The notes beneath the pieces are model-generated. The model did no database searches. It saw only the letters and a program-made list of their open reading frames with translations, and was not told the DNA's origin. From Pseudomonas saliphila (GTDB lineage Bacteria > Pseudomonadota > Gammaproteobacteria > Pseudomonadales > Pseudomonadaceae): 64,000 nucleotides of DNA. The stretch lies in contig NZ_VTVA01000004.1 of NCBI RefSeq assembly GCF_008638345.1, positions 237,002-301,001 of the forward strand, written 5' to 3'. Shown piece by piece: positions 30,505 through 40,286 of the stretch. How positions within the stretch are numbered: position 1 is the first letter of the stretch; each line of letters begins with the position of its first letter. The position numbers and the translations under genes were made by a program.

Positions 30505-30655
30505 TTGTTCTCCTCAGCATTGCAGCATTACCGCGCCTCACAAGGGGGCTCACGGGGACCAGTCCAACGCAGATCAATCAGCGCTGGCCATGCGGTGGCA
30601 TGAGCCTATAGCAAAGACGGAACTTCTGATAGCCTCGGTCAGTGGCTGCACCGGG

Positions 30656-31519
30656 TCAAGCAAGGTCATTGAAAAAACTGTCAATAATCGTTGCCACCTG
30701 CTTCGCAGGTTCCTCCAGGTGCAGGTGATGGCCGCCTTCGACGCGATGGATCTGGATGCTTTGAAGCTGCTCGATAAAAGCAGTCGCTTCCGGGCGTTTG
30801 GCGAAGATTCCCTCGCTGGCGACTACCAGGCAGGTTGGCGTGCGGATCGCTTCGACTATCGCTCTGGCCTGGGTACGCGTAAAGCGCAGCGCTGAGGGCA
30901 GCATCAATTGCGGGTCCGTCCGCCAGGTCCAGCCGCCCTGCTCCGGCATCAGCCCGCGTTCGACCAGGCAACTGGCCGCCGCCCGCGTCAGAGGCATGTT
31001 ACCGCCCAGAATCCGCGCCGTGGTGGCCTTTTCAGGCGATACATAGATCGGCTTGCGCTTCTTGCTGGTAGCCAGGGTGGCCTTGAGAAAACGGGTCATC
31101 TGAGCCGGGGTGTCTTCGGCTTCTGAGGTGATCGGCACCAGACCATCGATCAGCGCGGCGCCGATAATCCGTTCCGGCATGCTGGCGGAGAGAATGCCGC
31201 TGATGATCGCCCCCATCGAATGCCCGAGCAGCGCGAATCGCTCCCATCCCATGCTTTCGGCGACCTGCAATACAGTGGCGGCCTGCTGCCACAGGCTGTA
31301 ACCGCCAGCGGGCAGGTGATCAGAGAGACCGTGCCCCGGCAAGTCCAGAGCAATCAGATAAACGCCATTGAGTTCGGGTGCGATCAGGTCAAAGGTGGCG
31401 GCGTTATCGAGCCAACCATGCAGACCTATGACCGGGAGACCATCGGGCTTGCCCCATACCTTGGCAGCCACCTCCACCGACGGCAGGTTGAAACGTACTT
31501 CGTGACTCGCATGCTCCAT
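30656..31519 (-). CDS. Alpha/beta hydrolase
   Basis: This cytosolic serine hydrolase has the HGWLDNAATFD oxyanion segment, the nucleophile elbow GHSMGAI, the acid region CLVVASEGIF and the catalytic His region EGGHHLHLEEP. Starting at ATG 31517-31519 it has 287 residues; another in-frame ATG 16 codons upstream is possible. The family includes esterases and C-C hydrolases, and no substrate can be given. It lies next to the acyl-CoA ligase on the same strand, a pairing found in other pseudomonads (PA1622/PA1617 region, by memory). Confidence 0.87.
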   Translation of the reverse strand: MEHASHEVRFNLPSVEVAAKVWGKPDGLPVIGLHGWLDNAATFDLIAPELNGVYLIALDLPGHGLSDHLPAGGYSLWQQAATVLQVAESMGWERFALLGHSMGAIISGILSASMPERIIGAALIDGLVPITSEAEDTPAQMTRFLKATLATSKKRKPIYVSPEKATTARILGGNMPLTRAAASCLVERGLMPEQGGWTWRTDPQLMLPSALRFTRTQARAIVEAIRTPTCLVVASEGIFAKRPEATAFIEQLQSIQIHRVEGGHHLHLEEPAKQVATIIDSFFNDLA

Positions 31520-31609
31520 GAGACCGGGGTTCCTGTAAAAAGCGGGAGAATCTATACGGCGCGGCATCCATAGACAAGTTGTATGGCGTCTGTGAATGGC
31601 TCTAGTGCC

Positions 31610-33304
31610 TCAGACTGGCTCGGGTGCTTCCTGCCACAGCACCCGCTTACCGCTTACCGACCACAATTCGAGCTGGTCCTGATAGGTCGCTTCGACAACG
31701 TGACGTTTGAGCTTCAGGGTCGGCGTCACGAATCCATTATCCATGCGCCACTCGTCCCCTATGACGACCAGACTGGCCAGCTGTTGGTGCCGCGGCAGGC
31801 GCTTATTGATCTCGAGCAGCAGTTCCGTAAGACGCTCGGTGGCTACCGAGTCCCCTGTGGCGGCAGTACCGGCTTCCCGCTCCATTAGCTGCACCAGCGC
31901 GACCGGCTGCGGCAGGTTATCGCCCAGCACACAGGATTGCTCAATGAGCGGACTGGCATCCAGAAGCCGCTCGATCGGGCCCGGCGAAATGACCTTGCCT
32001 GCGCGGGTAGTGAACAGGTCCCGTGCTCGCCCAATGATCCGCAGAAACCCTTCCTTGTCCACCTCACCAAGGTCGCCCGTGTGCAGAAATCCCTCCTCGT
32101 CCAGCATCTGCGCGGTCGCTTCCGGGTCTCTGAAATAGCCCATCATGGTCGCGCGACTTCGAATCAGCAGTTCGCCGTTCTCCGCAAGTCGACATTCGAC
32201 TCCCGGGTTGGGCAAGCCAATCCATCCGGACTTGAAGCGCTTGGGTCTACCAAGGTGCGAGTAGCCGCAGTTCTCGGTCATGCCGTATATCTCGACCAGA
32301 TTCATGCCTAACCGCTGGAACCAGCGCAGCATGCTGTCAGTGGGCGGCGCGCCGCCGCTAACGGCGTAGCGTATGTGATTAAGCCCGAGCCTGGACAAGA
32401 CGATGCGTGCCGGAATAATGCGGATCAGCGGTATTTTCAACAGGGTATCCAGCAACACCGCCGGAATTCGCCGGTACACGCTGCGCTGCAACTTCGACCA
32501 GATGCGTGGCACACCGAAAAACACCGTCGGCCGCGCGCGCCGCATATCGCGGATAAAGGTGTTCGAGCTGTGCACGAAAAACACCGTGTCACCGGCCAGC
32601 AGAGACGCGACTTCAACGAACTGGCGCTCCGCCACATTACTCAGCGGCAGGTAGGACAACAGACGGTCCTCGTCGTCAATCACAAACAGACGAAGCCAGT
32701 TATTGGCGGCGTGGTACATGGCGCTGAAGCTGAGCATCACGCCCTTTGGCGGGCCCGAGGTGCCAGCGGTATAGACCAGGGTGGCCACGGCGGCGGGATC
32801 CGGCAGACGATCGTCACCAAGCGGTTCGTGCGTATCGAGCAGGCGCTGCCAGGAAAGCGAACCGGCATCTTCCGGCGCCAACGGCAGGCCAATCCAGGGG
32901 ACGTCGGGGTACACGCTGGAGCGGACGGTTTGCCAACTATCGAGCTTGCCTATCACCGCTGCCTGGCACTGCGCGTGCTCCAGAATCTGGCGGACTGCAT
33001 CGTTGTTCAGGGTCGGATAGATCGGCACGCTCACGTGACCAGCCATCCAGATCGCCAGATCGGCGATGATCCAGTGAGCACAATTCTTCGAGAAGAGCGC
33101 AATGTGACTGCCTGCGTCCAGCTCCAGCGAGCGAAGATAGGCGGCAATCCGGCGCGCCTGATCGCCCACTTCAGCCCAGGTGAATTCGTCAGCACCGCCA
33201 GCGGCGCGCGGCTGGACCAGATACACCCGGTCGGGGTGCGCCCGCTCCCGCTCATAAAAGCTTTCGAGCGCAGACGAAACCGCCAGTTTCACCTGATCAG
33301 GCAT
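31610..33304 (-). CDS. Long-chain acyl-CoA synthetase-like AMP-binding protein
   Basis: The product from ATG 33302-33304 has 564 residues with the adenylate-forming motifs: P-loop LVYTAGTSGPPKGVM, ATP/fatty-acid motif EIYGMTENCGYSHLG, hinge GDLGEVDKEGFLRIIGRARD and the C-terminal PTLKLKR. This is the FadD15/FAA1 subgroup that activates long-chain acids. The open frame extends 50 codons further upstream without conservation. It is likely bound for fatty-acid degradation or lipid remodelling, but its substrate is not readable. Confidence 0.88.
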   Translation of the reverse strand: MPDQVKLAVSSALESFYERERAHPDRVYLVQPRAAGGADEFTWAEVGDQARRIAAYLRSLELDAGSHIALFSKNCAHWIIADLAIWMAGHVSVPIYPTLNNDAVRQILEHAQCQAAVIGKLDSWQTVRSSVYPDVPWIGLPLAPEDAGSLSWQRLLDTHEPLGDDRLPDPAAVATLVYTAGTSGPPKGVMLSFSAMYHAANNWLRLFVIDDEDRLLSYLPLSNVAERQFVEVASLLAGDTVFFVHSSNTFIRDMRRARPTVFFGVPRIWSKLQRSVYRRIPAVLLDTLLKIPLIRIIPARIVLSRLGLNHIRYAVSGGAPPTDSMLRWFQRLGMNLVEIYGMTENCGYSHLGRPKRFKSGWIGLPNPGVECRLAENGELLIRSRATMMGYFRDPEATAQMLDEEGFLHTGDLGEVDKEGFLRIIGRARDLFTTRAGKVISPGPIERLLDASPLIEQSCVLGDNLPQPVALVQLMEREAGTAATGDSVATERLTELLLEINKRLPRHQQLASLVVIGDEWRMDNGFVTPTLKLKRHVVEATYQDQLELWSVSGKRVLWQEAPEPV

Positions 33305-33500
33305 ATGCAGTACCTCATGGTCTCTTGTTCTTCTTTTTTGCGCTGAATGTTCAAGGCCCGTTGGCGTTTCATCGCGCTGAACGGCAACAGGCCCCGGAGC
33401 CACTCGATTGACCGCATCGATACTCACTATCCCACGGTCAAAAAGCCCAAACAAGCGCGGAACAGAGGCAACCGCGCGGATTGTCCCGATGAATGTCAGA

Positions 33501-33944
33501 TCATTTGATCACCCGGGCAAGCCCGGCTGCTACGTGATCCAGTTCGAGACAGACCAGCCCGGCGGTAGGCATTGGGTAGTGGCCGCGACGGTGCCCTTCA
33601 ACCAGCAGGCTTATCAGCTGACTGACCAAGGGCTGATGACTCACCAGGAGCAGATTCTGCTCGCTCCGCTGCTCCAGGCAGCCGATCACGCTGTGTGGGT
33701 CGGATTCAGGTATCAGCCAATCGACAGTGATGATCCCGCCCGGAAAACCGCTGGCCTGACACGCCAACTCGGCGGTCTGCTGGGCGCGCACGAAGGGGCT
33801 GGCAAGCACCGCCTCAAATGGCTCCCCAGCCAGACCGGACATTACCTCCAACACCTCCTTCTGACCCGCCGCAGTCAGTTGACGAAGGGAGTCGGCCGGC
33901 GCCTGCGCCTCGGCCTGACCGTGCCTGAGTATCCAGAGCTTCAT
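33501..33944 (-). CDS. sixA: Phosphohistidine phosphatase SixA
   Basis: SixA is a small histidine phosphatase that dephosphorylates phospho-His domains of phosphorelays or PTS proteins. The 147-residue product has the RHG motif with catalytic His8 ([13 protein letters not shown]) and the second-half segment LLVSHQPLVSQLISLL with the second catalytic His. It is the last gene of gpsA-DUF4389-sixA, whose ATG overlaps the upstream stop by 4 bp. Confidence 0.92.
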   Translation of the reverse strand: MKLWILRHGQAEAQAPADSLRQLTAAGQKEVLEVMSGLAGEPFEAVLASPFVRAQQTAELACQASGFPGGIITVDWLIPESDPHSVIGCLEQRSEQNLLLVSHQPLVSQLISLLVEGHRRGHYPMPTAGLVCLELDHVAAGLARVIK

Positions 33945-34324
33945 GGCTGAGCTGGACCGTCTGACGATCCCCCTGAGGTGTCAGCGGTATGGTCACGGGT
34001 CTGGTTGTCTGCGTCGGATGGCTGCTCGCCGATAGTGAGGTGCCATTGTGCTTGAGGATCCGGCCATTCCATGAAGGGCCAGGGCTTCTGCTCGGTGGCG
34101 CCAGTGGCGAATCGCCCGATCTGCCATGCATATTGGGAAAGACTGTTACCGAAACCGGTCAACCGAGTCTCATACGCGCCGTTGAGCAGTTGCGAACCGA
34201 TCTGCAGTACAACCACCACGACCAATAGCACTTCAGTAATCTGCCAGGCGATAGCAAACAGCAGGACGTAAAGTAACCGCAGCCAGAAATCGGCGGAGGT
34301 GATAGCTGTCTTGGCATGATTCAT
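33941..34324 (-). CDS. DUF4389 membrane protein
   Basis: The 127-residue protein has one or two N-terminal hydrophobic helices (about 13-50, [31 protein letters not shown]). A polar C-terminal tail ([27 protein letters not shown]) follows. This pattern defines DUF4389. Function is unknown. It overlaps gpsA upstream and sixA downstream by 4 bp each, so the three are translated as one coupled unit. Confidence 0.85.
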   Translation of the reverse strand: MNHAKTAITSADFWLRLLYVLLFAIAWQITEVLLVVVVVLQIGSQLLNGAYETRLTGFGNSLSQYAWQIGRFATGATEQKPWPFMEWPDPQAQWHLTIGEQPSDADNQTRDHTADTSGGSSDGPAQP

Positions 34325-35367
34325 TGCGCAGTGTTCCCGGAATCGTTGTTTACGTAGGAGGCGAATTCGACATCGTCTTTCTGGGAAGCGGCCATGAGAC
34401 GACCAATCACATCCACCATCGGCTGGCCTTCGAACAGGATGGCATGCAGACCAGCCACCAGTGGCATATAGATACCCTCTTCGTCGGACTTCTGCTTGAG
34501 TACCCGCAAGGTATTCACGCCTTCTGCCACTTGCCCCAGCTGCGCCACGCTATCTTCGAGTGTCTGCCCCTTGCCGAGGGCGAAACCGACCTGAAAGTTA
34601 CGCGACTGGGGGGACGTACAGGTGACTATGAGATCCCCGATCCCGGCAAGCCCCAGGAAGGTCATGGGATTGGCGCCCATGCTGACCGCAAAGCGAGTCA
34701 TTTCGGCCAGCGCCCGGGTGATCAGCATGCTCTTGGTATTTTCACCGACGCCCATTGCAGCGGCCATGCCGGAGATAATCGCGTACACGTTCTTCAGCGC
34801 ACCGCCGAGCTCCACACCGAACCGGTCCTGGCTGGCGTACACGCGAACGCTCTTGCTGCCCAGCACAGCTTGTACTTCGCTGCAGAGCGTCTCGTCCCGA
34901 CAGGCAATCACGGTCGCGGTCAACGCACCGGCGGCCATTTCCCGGGCCAGATTCGGTCCGGACAAGACCCCGACGCGCGCGTCGGGCGCCTCGGCTTCGA
35001 CAATCTGACTCATCAGCACAAAGCCGGGTTGTTCAATGCCTTTGGTGGTGCTGACTACGCCCTTGCCCGCCAGGTCCGGACCGATCTGCTGCAATACATT
35101 GCGAAACGCGCCGCTGGGTATGGCCAGAAACACCAGCTGGGCTGTGGCCAGAGCTGCATGCAGATCAGTGGTGACGACAAGGCGCGGGTCCAGCGGTATG
35201 TCCGGCAGGTATCGGCTGTTCCGGTGGTCACGGTTAATCTCGTCCGCCACGGCCTGATCACGCAGCCATAGGGTAACTGGCACTTCATGTGACGCCATCA
35301 GATTGGCCAGCGTGGTCCCGAAACTGCCTCCGCCCAGTACGCAAACGGGCTGTTTTTGCTCAGTCAT
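34321..35367 (-). CDS. gpsA: Glycerol-3-phosphate dehydrogenase (NAD(P)+)
   Basis: GpsA reduces dihydroxyacetone phosphate to sn-glycerol-3-phosphate for phospholipid synthesis. From ATG 35365-35367 the product is 348 residues. It has the nucleotide-binding [14 protein letters not shown], the catalytic-lysine segment [23 protein letters not shown] and [20 protein letters not shown], all family signatures. Six additional upstream codons are open but lack a good ribosome site. It heads the gpsA-DUF4389-sixA operon. Confidence 0.96.
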   Translation of the reverse strand: MTEQKQPVCVLGGGSFGTTLANLMASHEVPVTLWLRDQAVADEINRDHRNSRYLPDIPLDPRLVVTTDLHAALATAQLVFLAIPSGAFRNVLQQIGPDLAGKGVVSTTKGIEQPGFVLMSQIVEAEAPDARVGVLSGPNLAREMAAGALTATVIACRDETLCSEVQAVLGSKSVRVYASQDRFGVELGGALKNVYAIISGMAAAMGVGENTKSMLITRALAEMTRFAVSMGANPMTFLGLAGIGDLIVTCTSPQSRNFQVGFALGKGQTLEDSVAQLGQVAEGVNTLRVLKQKSDEEGIYMPLVAGLHAILFEGQPMVDVIGRLMAASQKDDVEFASYVNNDSGNTAQ

Positions 35368-35493
35368 GCAGGATCCCTTGTTCAAATGACAAACGGCATT
35401 ATAAGTTCAGCGCACGATAACAGCGATGCGGAACTGGAAAAACCTGTGACCGCCGTTATGATGGCGCCGCGAAATCAACCTCCAGGATGAGAC

Positions 35494-37674
35494 ATGTTCG
35501 AAACGCGAAGTCTGGTCATTCTATTGACCATAGCTACGACCTGTGCAGTACAAGCCAGGGAAAACGGCCCGATCAGTAACGCCGATCTGCCTACCGTGCT
35601 CAGCGCCACGCGCCTCAGACAAGCGCCGGCGGACGTACCTGGCAGCATGACGGTAATCGATCGCGAGCTGATCCGCGCCAGCGGAGCACGGGATATTCCC
35701 GAACTGCTCAGGCTGGTGCCGGGCATGATGGTCGGCTATCACTCAGGCAACGAGGCCAACGTCAATTACCATGGCACCAATGTAAGCGAAGCCCGTCGCA
35801 TGCAGGTGCTGGTAGATGGCCGCTCGATATACCGCTCTGGATTGGCCACCATCGACTGGTCCAGCCTGTCGCTGGCGATGGAAGACATCGAGCGTATCGA
35901 GGTGTTTCGCGGTCCTAACACAGCGGCCTATGGCGCAAATGCCCTGCTGGGCGTGGTCAATATCATTTCCCGTGATCCCTCCGGAAGCCAGGGCACCCGG
36001 CTGAAAGTCACCAGCGGCACCCGTGGAGTGCTCGATAGTTACGGCAGTCACGGTTTCGCAGCGGGCAACACCCATATGCGACTGAGCGTGCTCGGCAGGC
36101 GCCATAACGGCTTTGATCATGACGAAGACGGCAAAGCGATTCGCGACGGCCAGCGCACCGATGCATTGTCACTCGCCGGCACCAGTCAACTGGATCCGAA
36201 CCAGACGCTGAACTGGCAGCTGGGTGTGGCCGACAGCTCCGACCAGGCTGGCTACGATTACGAAGCCATGGCTCCAGGCAATCCGGGCTACCCCGGCGCA
36301 GCCGGATCAGCCTTTGAGCGCCAGATCAGCACACACGGGCCATCGTCCGATACCGAGGATCGTACCTGGGTGGCCTCTGCTCGCTGGACCAATGACTTCT
36401 CCGCGACCCACAGCCTCCAGTTGAGTGGCTCCCTCCAGCATATGGAGCAGTTACAACAGTGGCGTGCCTGTGACTCCCCCGTGGTCTTCTCACCGGATCT
36501 GAAAGCTATCTATGAGGTTGATCCACAATTGGCGCGCCATCTGAACAAGTATTTCCGCGGCAAGCTGGATACGGTCGATGACCTGCGGAGGCTATTTCCG
36601 GGAGACAAGGCCGTGCTTTTCCCCTTGGCCGAGCGCGTTATCGCCCAGCATGACGCCGCCCTCGACGCCGGTCCGAGCTGTTGGGATATCAACCAAACGA
36701 TGCGGGAAACGCGTTACGAGGTGGAGCTGCAGGACACCTTGCAGCTCACCGATAAACTGCGCACCGTGTTCGGCTCCAACCTGCGGTATGACCGGGTTCG
36801 CTCGGAAACCTTCTTCGGCGGCGTGGAGGACAACAGAACGCTGCAGCTGTTTGCCAACCTAGAATACAAACCGCACGCCCAATGGCTCCTGCATGCCGCC
36901 GGCATGGCAGAAGACAGCGAGCTGACCGGCTTTTCATTTTCTCCGCGCCTGGCGGTGCATTACTTTGTAAGGCCCAGCCACAGTCTGCGCGCTGTCTATT
37001 CCGAAGCGGTCCGCTCTCCGGACATGTATGAGAACAACGCCTCCTGGACCTACCGCCCGGCCAATCTGAGCGGTCCGCCAACACTCAGCAACACCTACTA
37101 CGCACACGCGCGTGGCCCGGGAGATCTCGAACAGGAAAAGATGCGTTCCGGTGAGCTGGGCTATAACGGCCGATTCCACGGCATAGGGCTCTCCGTCGAC
37201 ATTCGTGCGTTTCACGAGGAAGTGCACGACATGATGAGCGAGCCGCTGCAGCTGAAAAATTTCGTACCCACCAATGAAGGCTTCGTGCGGTTCACCGGTG
37301 TCGAAGGCCAGTTTGACTGGCAGGCCACGCGACGAGATCGTCTGCGCCTGACCTACGCGTATATCGATCTGGTTGCCAGGCACAAATTGGACCGGCGCCT
37401 GACACCGCGCAACAGCGGATCAGCCGCATGGCTGCGGCAATGGCCAGCGGGGATTCACAGCAGTCTGATCTATTACGGTGCTGATATGCTCAACGAGCGG
37501 CGATTCGAGCGGGTCGATTCGCGCCTGTCCAAACGCCTGGAGCTGACCCGCAACAGCAGTCTGGACGTGGCGCTGACCTGGCAATACAGGCTGGATGACG
37601 AAGGCTTGACCTGGTCTGATAACAGGTTTGACAGTCGCAGCCATTATTATCTCAGCGCGCAGCTGAGTTTCTGA
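35494..37674 (+). CDS. TonB-dependent outer-membrane receptor
   Basis: The 726-residue protein has a signal peptide (about 1-21) and a plug domain with LPTVLSATRLRQAPADVPGSMTVID, QVLVDGRSIY, IEVFRGPNTAAYGANALLGVVNIISRDP. A 22-strand barrel follows and ends in aromatic F (YYLSAQLSF), the outer-membrane sorting signal. The closest pattern is the BtuB/colicin-I receptor class. Its ligand is unknown. The next two genes, a periplasmic binding protein and a histidine kinase, are on the same strand and point to a sensing role rather than simple transport. Confidence 0.92.
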   Translation: MFETRSLVILLTIATTCAVQARENGPISNADLPTVLSATRLRQAPADVPGSMTVIDRELIRASGARDIPELLRLVPGMMVGYHSGNEANVNYHGTNVSEARRMQVLVDGRSIYRSGLATIDWSSLSLAMEDIERIEVFRGPNTAAYGANALLGVVNIISRDPSGSQGTRLKVTSGTRGVLDSYGSHGFAAGNTHMRLSVLGRRHNGFDHDEDGKAIRDGQRTDALSLAGTSQLDPNQTLNWQLGVADSSDQAGYDYEAMAPGNPGYPGAAGSAFERQISTHGPSSDTEDRTWVASARWTNDFSATHSLQLSGSLQHMEQLQQWRACDSPVVFSPDLKAIYEVDPQLARHLNKYFRGKLDTVDDLRRLFPGDKAVLFPLAERVIAQHDAALDAGPSCWDINQTMRETRYEVELQDTLQLTDKLRTVFGSNLRYDRVRSETFFGGVEDNRTLQLFANLEYKPHAQWLLHAAGMAEDSELTGFSFSPRLAVHYFVRPSHSLRAVYSEAVRSPDMYENNASWTYRPANLSGPPTLSNTYYAHARGPGDLEQEKMRSGELGYNGRFHGIGLSVDIRAFHEEVHDMMSEPLQLKNFVPTNEGFVRFTGVEGQFDWQATRRDRLRLTYAYIDLVARHKLDRRLTPRNSGSAAWLRQWPAGIHSSLIYYGADMLNERRFERVDSRLSKRLELTRNSSLDVALTWQYRLDDEGLTWSDNRFDSRSHYYLSAQLSF

Positions 37675-37699
37675 GCGCGATGCCGGTATGATTGCGCTC
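37673..37699 (+). other. Intercistronic hairpin after the receptor gene
   Basis: A 9-bp stem (GAGCGCGAT / ATTGCGCTC, one G-T wobble) with a 9-base loop starts inside the receptor stop codon. No T-run follows, so it is more likely an RNA-stability or partial attenuation element than a full terminator, leaving expression of the binding protein and kinase lower than that of the receptor. Confidence 0.5.
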
Positions 37700-37735
37700 C
37701 AGGTCACACTTATAGATCATTGACAAGGATGTTTG

Positions 37736-37771
37736 ATGACTATTACCACCCCTCTGGAACGCTACCGGTGA
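37736..37771 (+). other. Possible 11-codon leader peptide
   Basis: The best ribosome site in this gap (AAGGA at 37725-37729) is 6 bp before ATG 37736. That opens an 11-codon frame whose TGA overlaps the GTG at 37768 of the binding protein in a GTGA junction. It could be a coupling leader. Existence of the peptide is not proven. Confidence 0.25.
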
Positions 37772-38649
37772 GCCGCCTGAGATGGTTGCTGCCTGCCTGC
37801 TTTGCGCTGCTGGCACACCCTGTCTGGGCAGCCAACCTGACAGTCCTGGCGGCCGAACCCACAGAACTGGCTGATGAATTTACTGCCGCGTTGCAACAGC
37901 TTCGGCCAGACGACCAGATCGTTTTCCGTACGCTTGGCGAACGTCTTTCGGATCGAACTCCGGACGCGGTTGTGACCCTGGGATGGCGAGCTTTCCAATG
38001 GCAACAGCAACATCTTGCCAGAACGCCCACGGTGGCCGCTTATCTGGGTCTCGAGCAGATCCAGCACTATCAACCCGATTCACCTGCGGACTCACTCCAC
38101 ATCCTGCTCGTCAGTCCGAAACCGTCGCGGCAGGTGGCCCTTGCTCGCCTGTTGATGCCGCGCATGATGACACTCGGCCTGTTATACGACGATTCCAGCC
38201 GCTTGCAATTACCCGCCTGGCAACAGTCTGCGGACGCTGCAGGCCTCGGGCTATCGGCGCAAAACATCGACGACCAGGACGACCTGATCCGCAGCCTGAC
38301 TGAGGTGCTTTCTCGCAGCGACGTGCTCATGGCGCTCGACGACAAGACTATCTTCCACGCCGACAACCTCAGAAGCCTGTTGCTAACCAGCTACGCAAGG
38401 GACAAGGTGATGATCGGCCCAAGCGCGCCCTATATTGCAGCCGGCAGCCTGAGCACGACATTCAGCTCACCTGGCGATACGGCACACAGCGTTAGCAAAA
38501 TACTGACTGAAGGAATTCCTGCCGGTATGAGCTACCCCAGACATTTCTCGGTAATCAGCAACCCACACCTCGCTCGGTCGCTTGGCTTCCCGACGCCGGA
38601 CGATACCGCACTGGCGCAGGCGCTGATGCACATGGAGACCGCGCGGTGA
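37768..38649 (+). CDS. Periplasmic binding-protein-like component of a sensory unit
   Basis: From GTG 37768 the product has 293 residues and a clean signal peptide ([23 protein letters not shown]). It resembles the periplasmic ABC substrate-binding (PF04392-like) proteins: [30 protein letters not shown], and a hinge with [25 protein letters not shown]. There is no permease or ATPase nearby. An in-frame start at 37720 or 37729 would add a hydrophilic N-terminus in front of the signal, so I prefer 37768. Its stop overlaps the kinase start by 4 bp, and it may bind a ligand and signal to the kinase. Confidence 0.75.
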   Translation: MSRLRWLLPACFALLAHPVWAANLTVLAAEPTELADEFTAALQQLRPDDQIVFRTLGERLSDRTPDAVVTLGWRAFQWQQQHLARTPTVAAYLGLEQIQHYQPDSPADSLHILLVSPKPSRQVALARLLMPRMMTLGLLYDDSSRLQLPAWQQSADAAGLGLSAQNIDDQDDLIRSLTEVLSRSDVLMALDDKTIFHADNLRSLLLTSYARDKVMIGPSAPYIAAGSLSTTFSSPGDTAHSVSKILTEGIPAGMSYPRHFSVISNPHLARSLGFPTPDDTALAQALMHMETAR

Positions 38650-40184
38650 AGCACTGGAAACGAGGCAGCTTTCATAATCGCCTGATTCTGATGACCTTGG
38701 CGCCCGCCGTCATACTGGGGATCACCCTGTTCCTCTACTTCGTCAATGCCCGGCTGGATGATGTCCAGCGCCAACAACATGAAACGGGGGAGCTGATCGC
38801 TACGCAGCTGGCGTCCACCGCAGAATTCGGGGTCATGACCGGACATCTGGCCACGCTTGAAAGCCTCATAACAGGTGCCTTGCAGATTCGCGATGTGGTC
38901 GCAATCAACGTATATGACCGTGCGGGGCAACTGCTTATCCGCCTGCCCCGGGACGCCAGCGACATGGTATCTGAGCCGAACAATCTGGTATTCAGCGCCG
39001 ATATCCTGCGCCAACGCATCACGCTGGCCCATGAACTCTATATGCTCGACCTTCCAACAAACCCTGACACTCAGCATGATTTTCTGGGTCGAGTGGAGGT
39101 CGTCCTCAACCATCAGGCACTGAGCGGCCGGCGACAGGACATCCTATGGGGCGCCGCCTTCGTCGGCATGGCGATGCTGGCCACGTTGCTCCTGGCGGTG
39201 CGGCTGGCCCGTGGCCTGGCGATACCTTTGGCAAACATGAGCGAAGCGGTCCTGGCACTGAAGCGGAACAAGCTGGAAACACGCCTTGTCAGCGAAAGCG
39301 ACGATGAAATCGGGCGCCTGAGCGCGCATATCAACGCGCTCGCAGACAGGCTTCAGCGAACCCGTGAACAGCAAGAACTAGCCATGCAGCAGTTGATCGC
39401 CGCGCGGGAAGAGGCCGAGCGTGCCAACCGCGCGAAATCAGACTTTCTGGCGATGATGAGTCATGAGCTGCGCACCCCGATGAATGGCGTCATGGGTATG
39501 CTCCAGCTACTCGAAACCACTGAGCTCAATGCCGAGCAGGCCGAGTACATACATATTGCCGGAGAATCGACTGACCATCTGCTCCACGTGATCAATGACA
39601 TTCTGGATCTATCACGGATCGAAAGTGGCACCGTCGAGTTCGAATGTATCCCGTTTAACCTGCGCGAGCAGCTCGCCAGCGTTATAGCCCCCTTCGACTT
39701 TGCTGCCACGCAAAAGGGTTTGCAATTGGTCACCGACCTTGATGGTCCTCCCGAACTCAGCGAGGTGTCGGGCGATCCGACCCGGCTGCGCCAGATCCTG
39801 CTTAATCTGATCGGCAATGCACTGAAGTTTACCCAGCAAGGCGACATTCAGGTCCATGCCCGGTGGCATAAGCAGGGCACAGAGGTCCTGTTGCATTGTG
39901 AAGTGCGCGACAGCGGCATTGGCATTGCACCGGAGCGCCTGGAAAACATGTTCGACGCATTCCAGCAAGCGGACAGCAGCACCTCGCGGCGGTTCGGCGG
40001 GACCGGACTGGGGCTTTCCATCGCCCGAACATTCGCCCGAAGCATGGGTGGCGATCTCATCGCCACCAGTGAGCCCAATGTAGGCTCCTGTTTTACGCTG
40101 CGCCTGCCGTTCGCCCATACCATCACCGACGGCAGAAAGTCACCGCTGCCGCTGCGCAGCAGCCTGCGCCATTTACCGGACTGA
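38646..40184 (+). CDS. Sensor histidine kinase (HAMP, HisKA, HATPase) without receiver
   Basis: The 512-residue protein has a membrane helix (13-33), a periplasmic sensor segment (about 34-162), a second helix (about 165-185) and HAMP (about 186-240). HisKA follows with His273 in [15 protein letters not shown]. The ATPase domain has intact N ([11 protein letters not shown]), G1 (DSGIGI), F (FDAFQQAD) and G2 (GGTGLGLSI) boxes. The HELRTPMNG type is usual in hybrid kinases such as BarA, yet the protein ends soon after the ATPase domain with no receiver. By position before fabA it corresponds to the hybrid kinase PA1611 as I recall it. It starts at GTG and overlaps the binding-protein gene by 4 bp. 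Confidence 0.88.
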   Translation: MKHWKRGSFHNRLILMTLAPAVILGITLFLYFVNARLDDVQRQQHETGELIATQLASTAEFGVMTGHLATLESLITGALQIRDVVAINVYDRAGQLLIRLPRDASDMVSEPNNLVFSADILRQRITLAHELYMLDLPTNPDTQHDFLGRVEVVLNHQALSGRRQDILWGAAFVGMAMLATLLLAVRLARGLAIPLANMSEAVLALKRNKLETRLVSESDDEIGRLSAHINALADRLQRTREQQELAMQQLIAAREEAERANRAKSDFLAMMSHELRTPMNGVMGMLQLLETTELNAEQAEYIHIAGESTDHLLHVINDILDLSRIESGTVEFECIPFNLREQLASVIAPFDFAATQKGLQLVTDLDGPPELSEVSGDPTRLRQILLNLIGNALKFTQQGDIQVHARWHKQGTEVLLHCEVRDSGIGIAPERLENMFDAFQQADSSTSRRFGGTGLGLSIARTFARSMGGDLIATSEPNVGSCFTLRLPFAHTITDGRKSPLPLRSSLRHLPD

Positions 40185-40286
40185 TCGAGCATCATTCTGC
40201 CCGGACGCCAGAAGGCGCGGTGATGGAAACTTGTCCGGCAAATGGCGAAACTAGGGCATCTACCATCAAACAGGGCCAGACAACTG

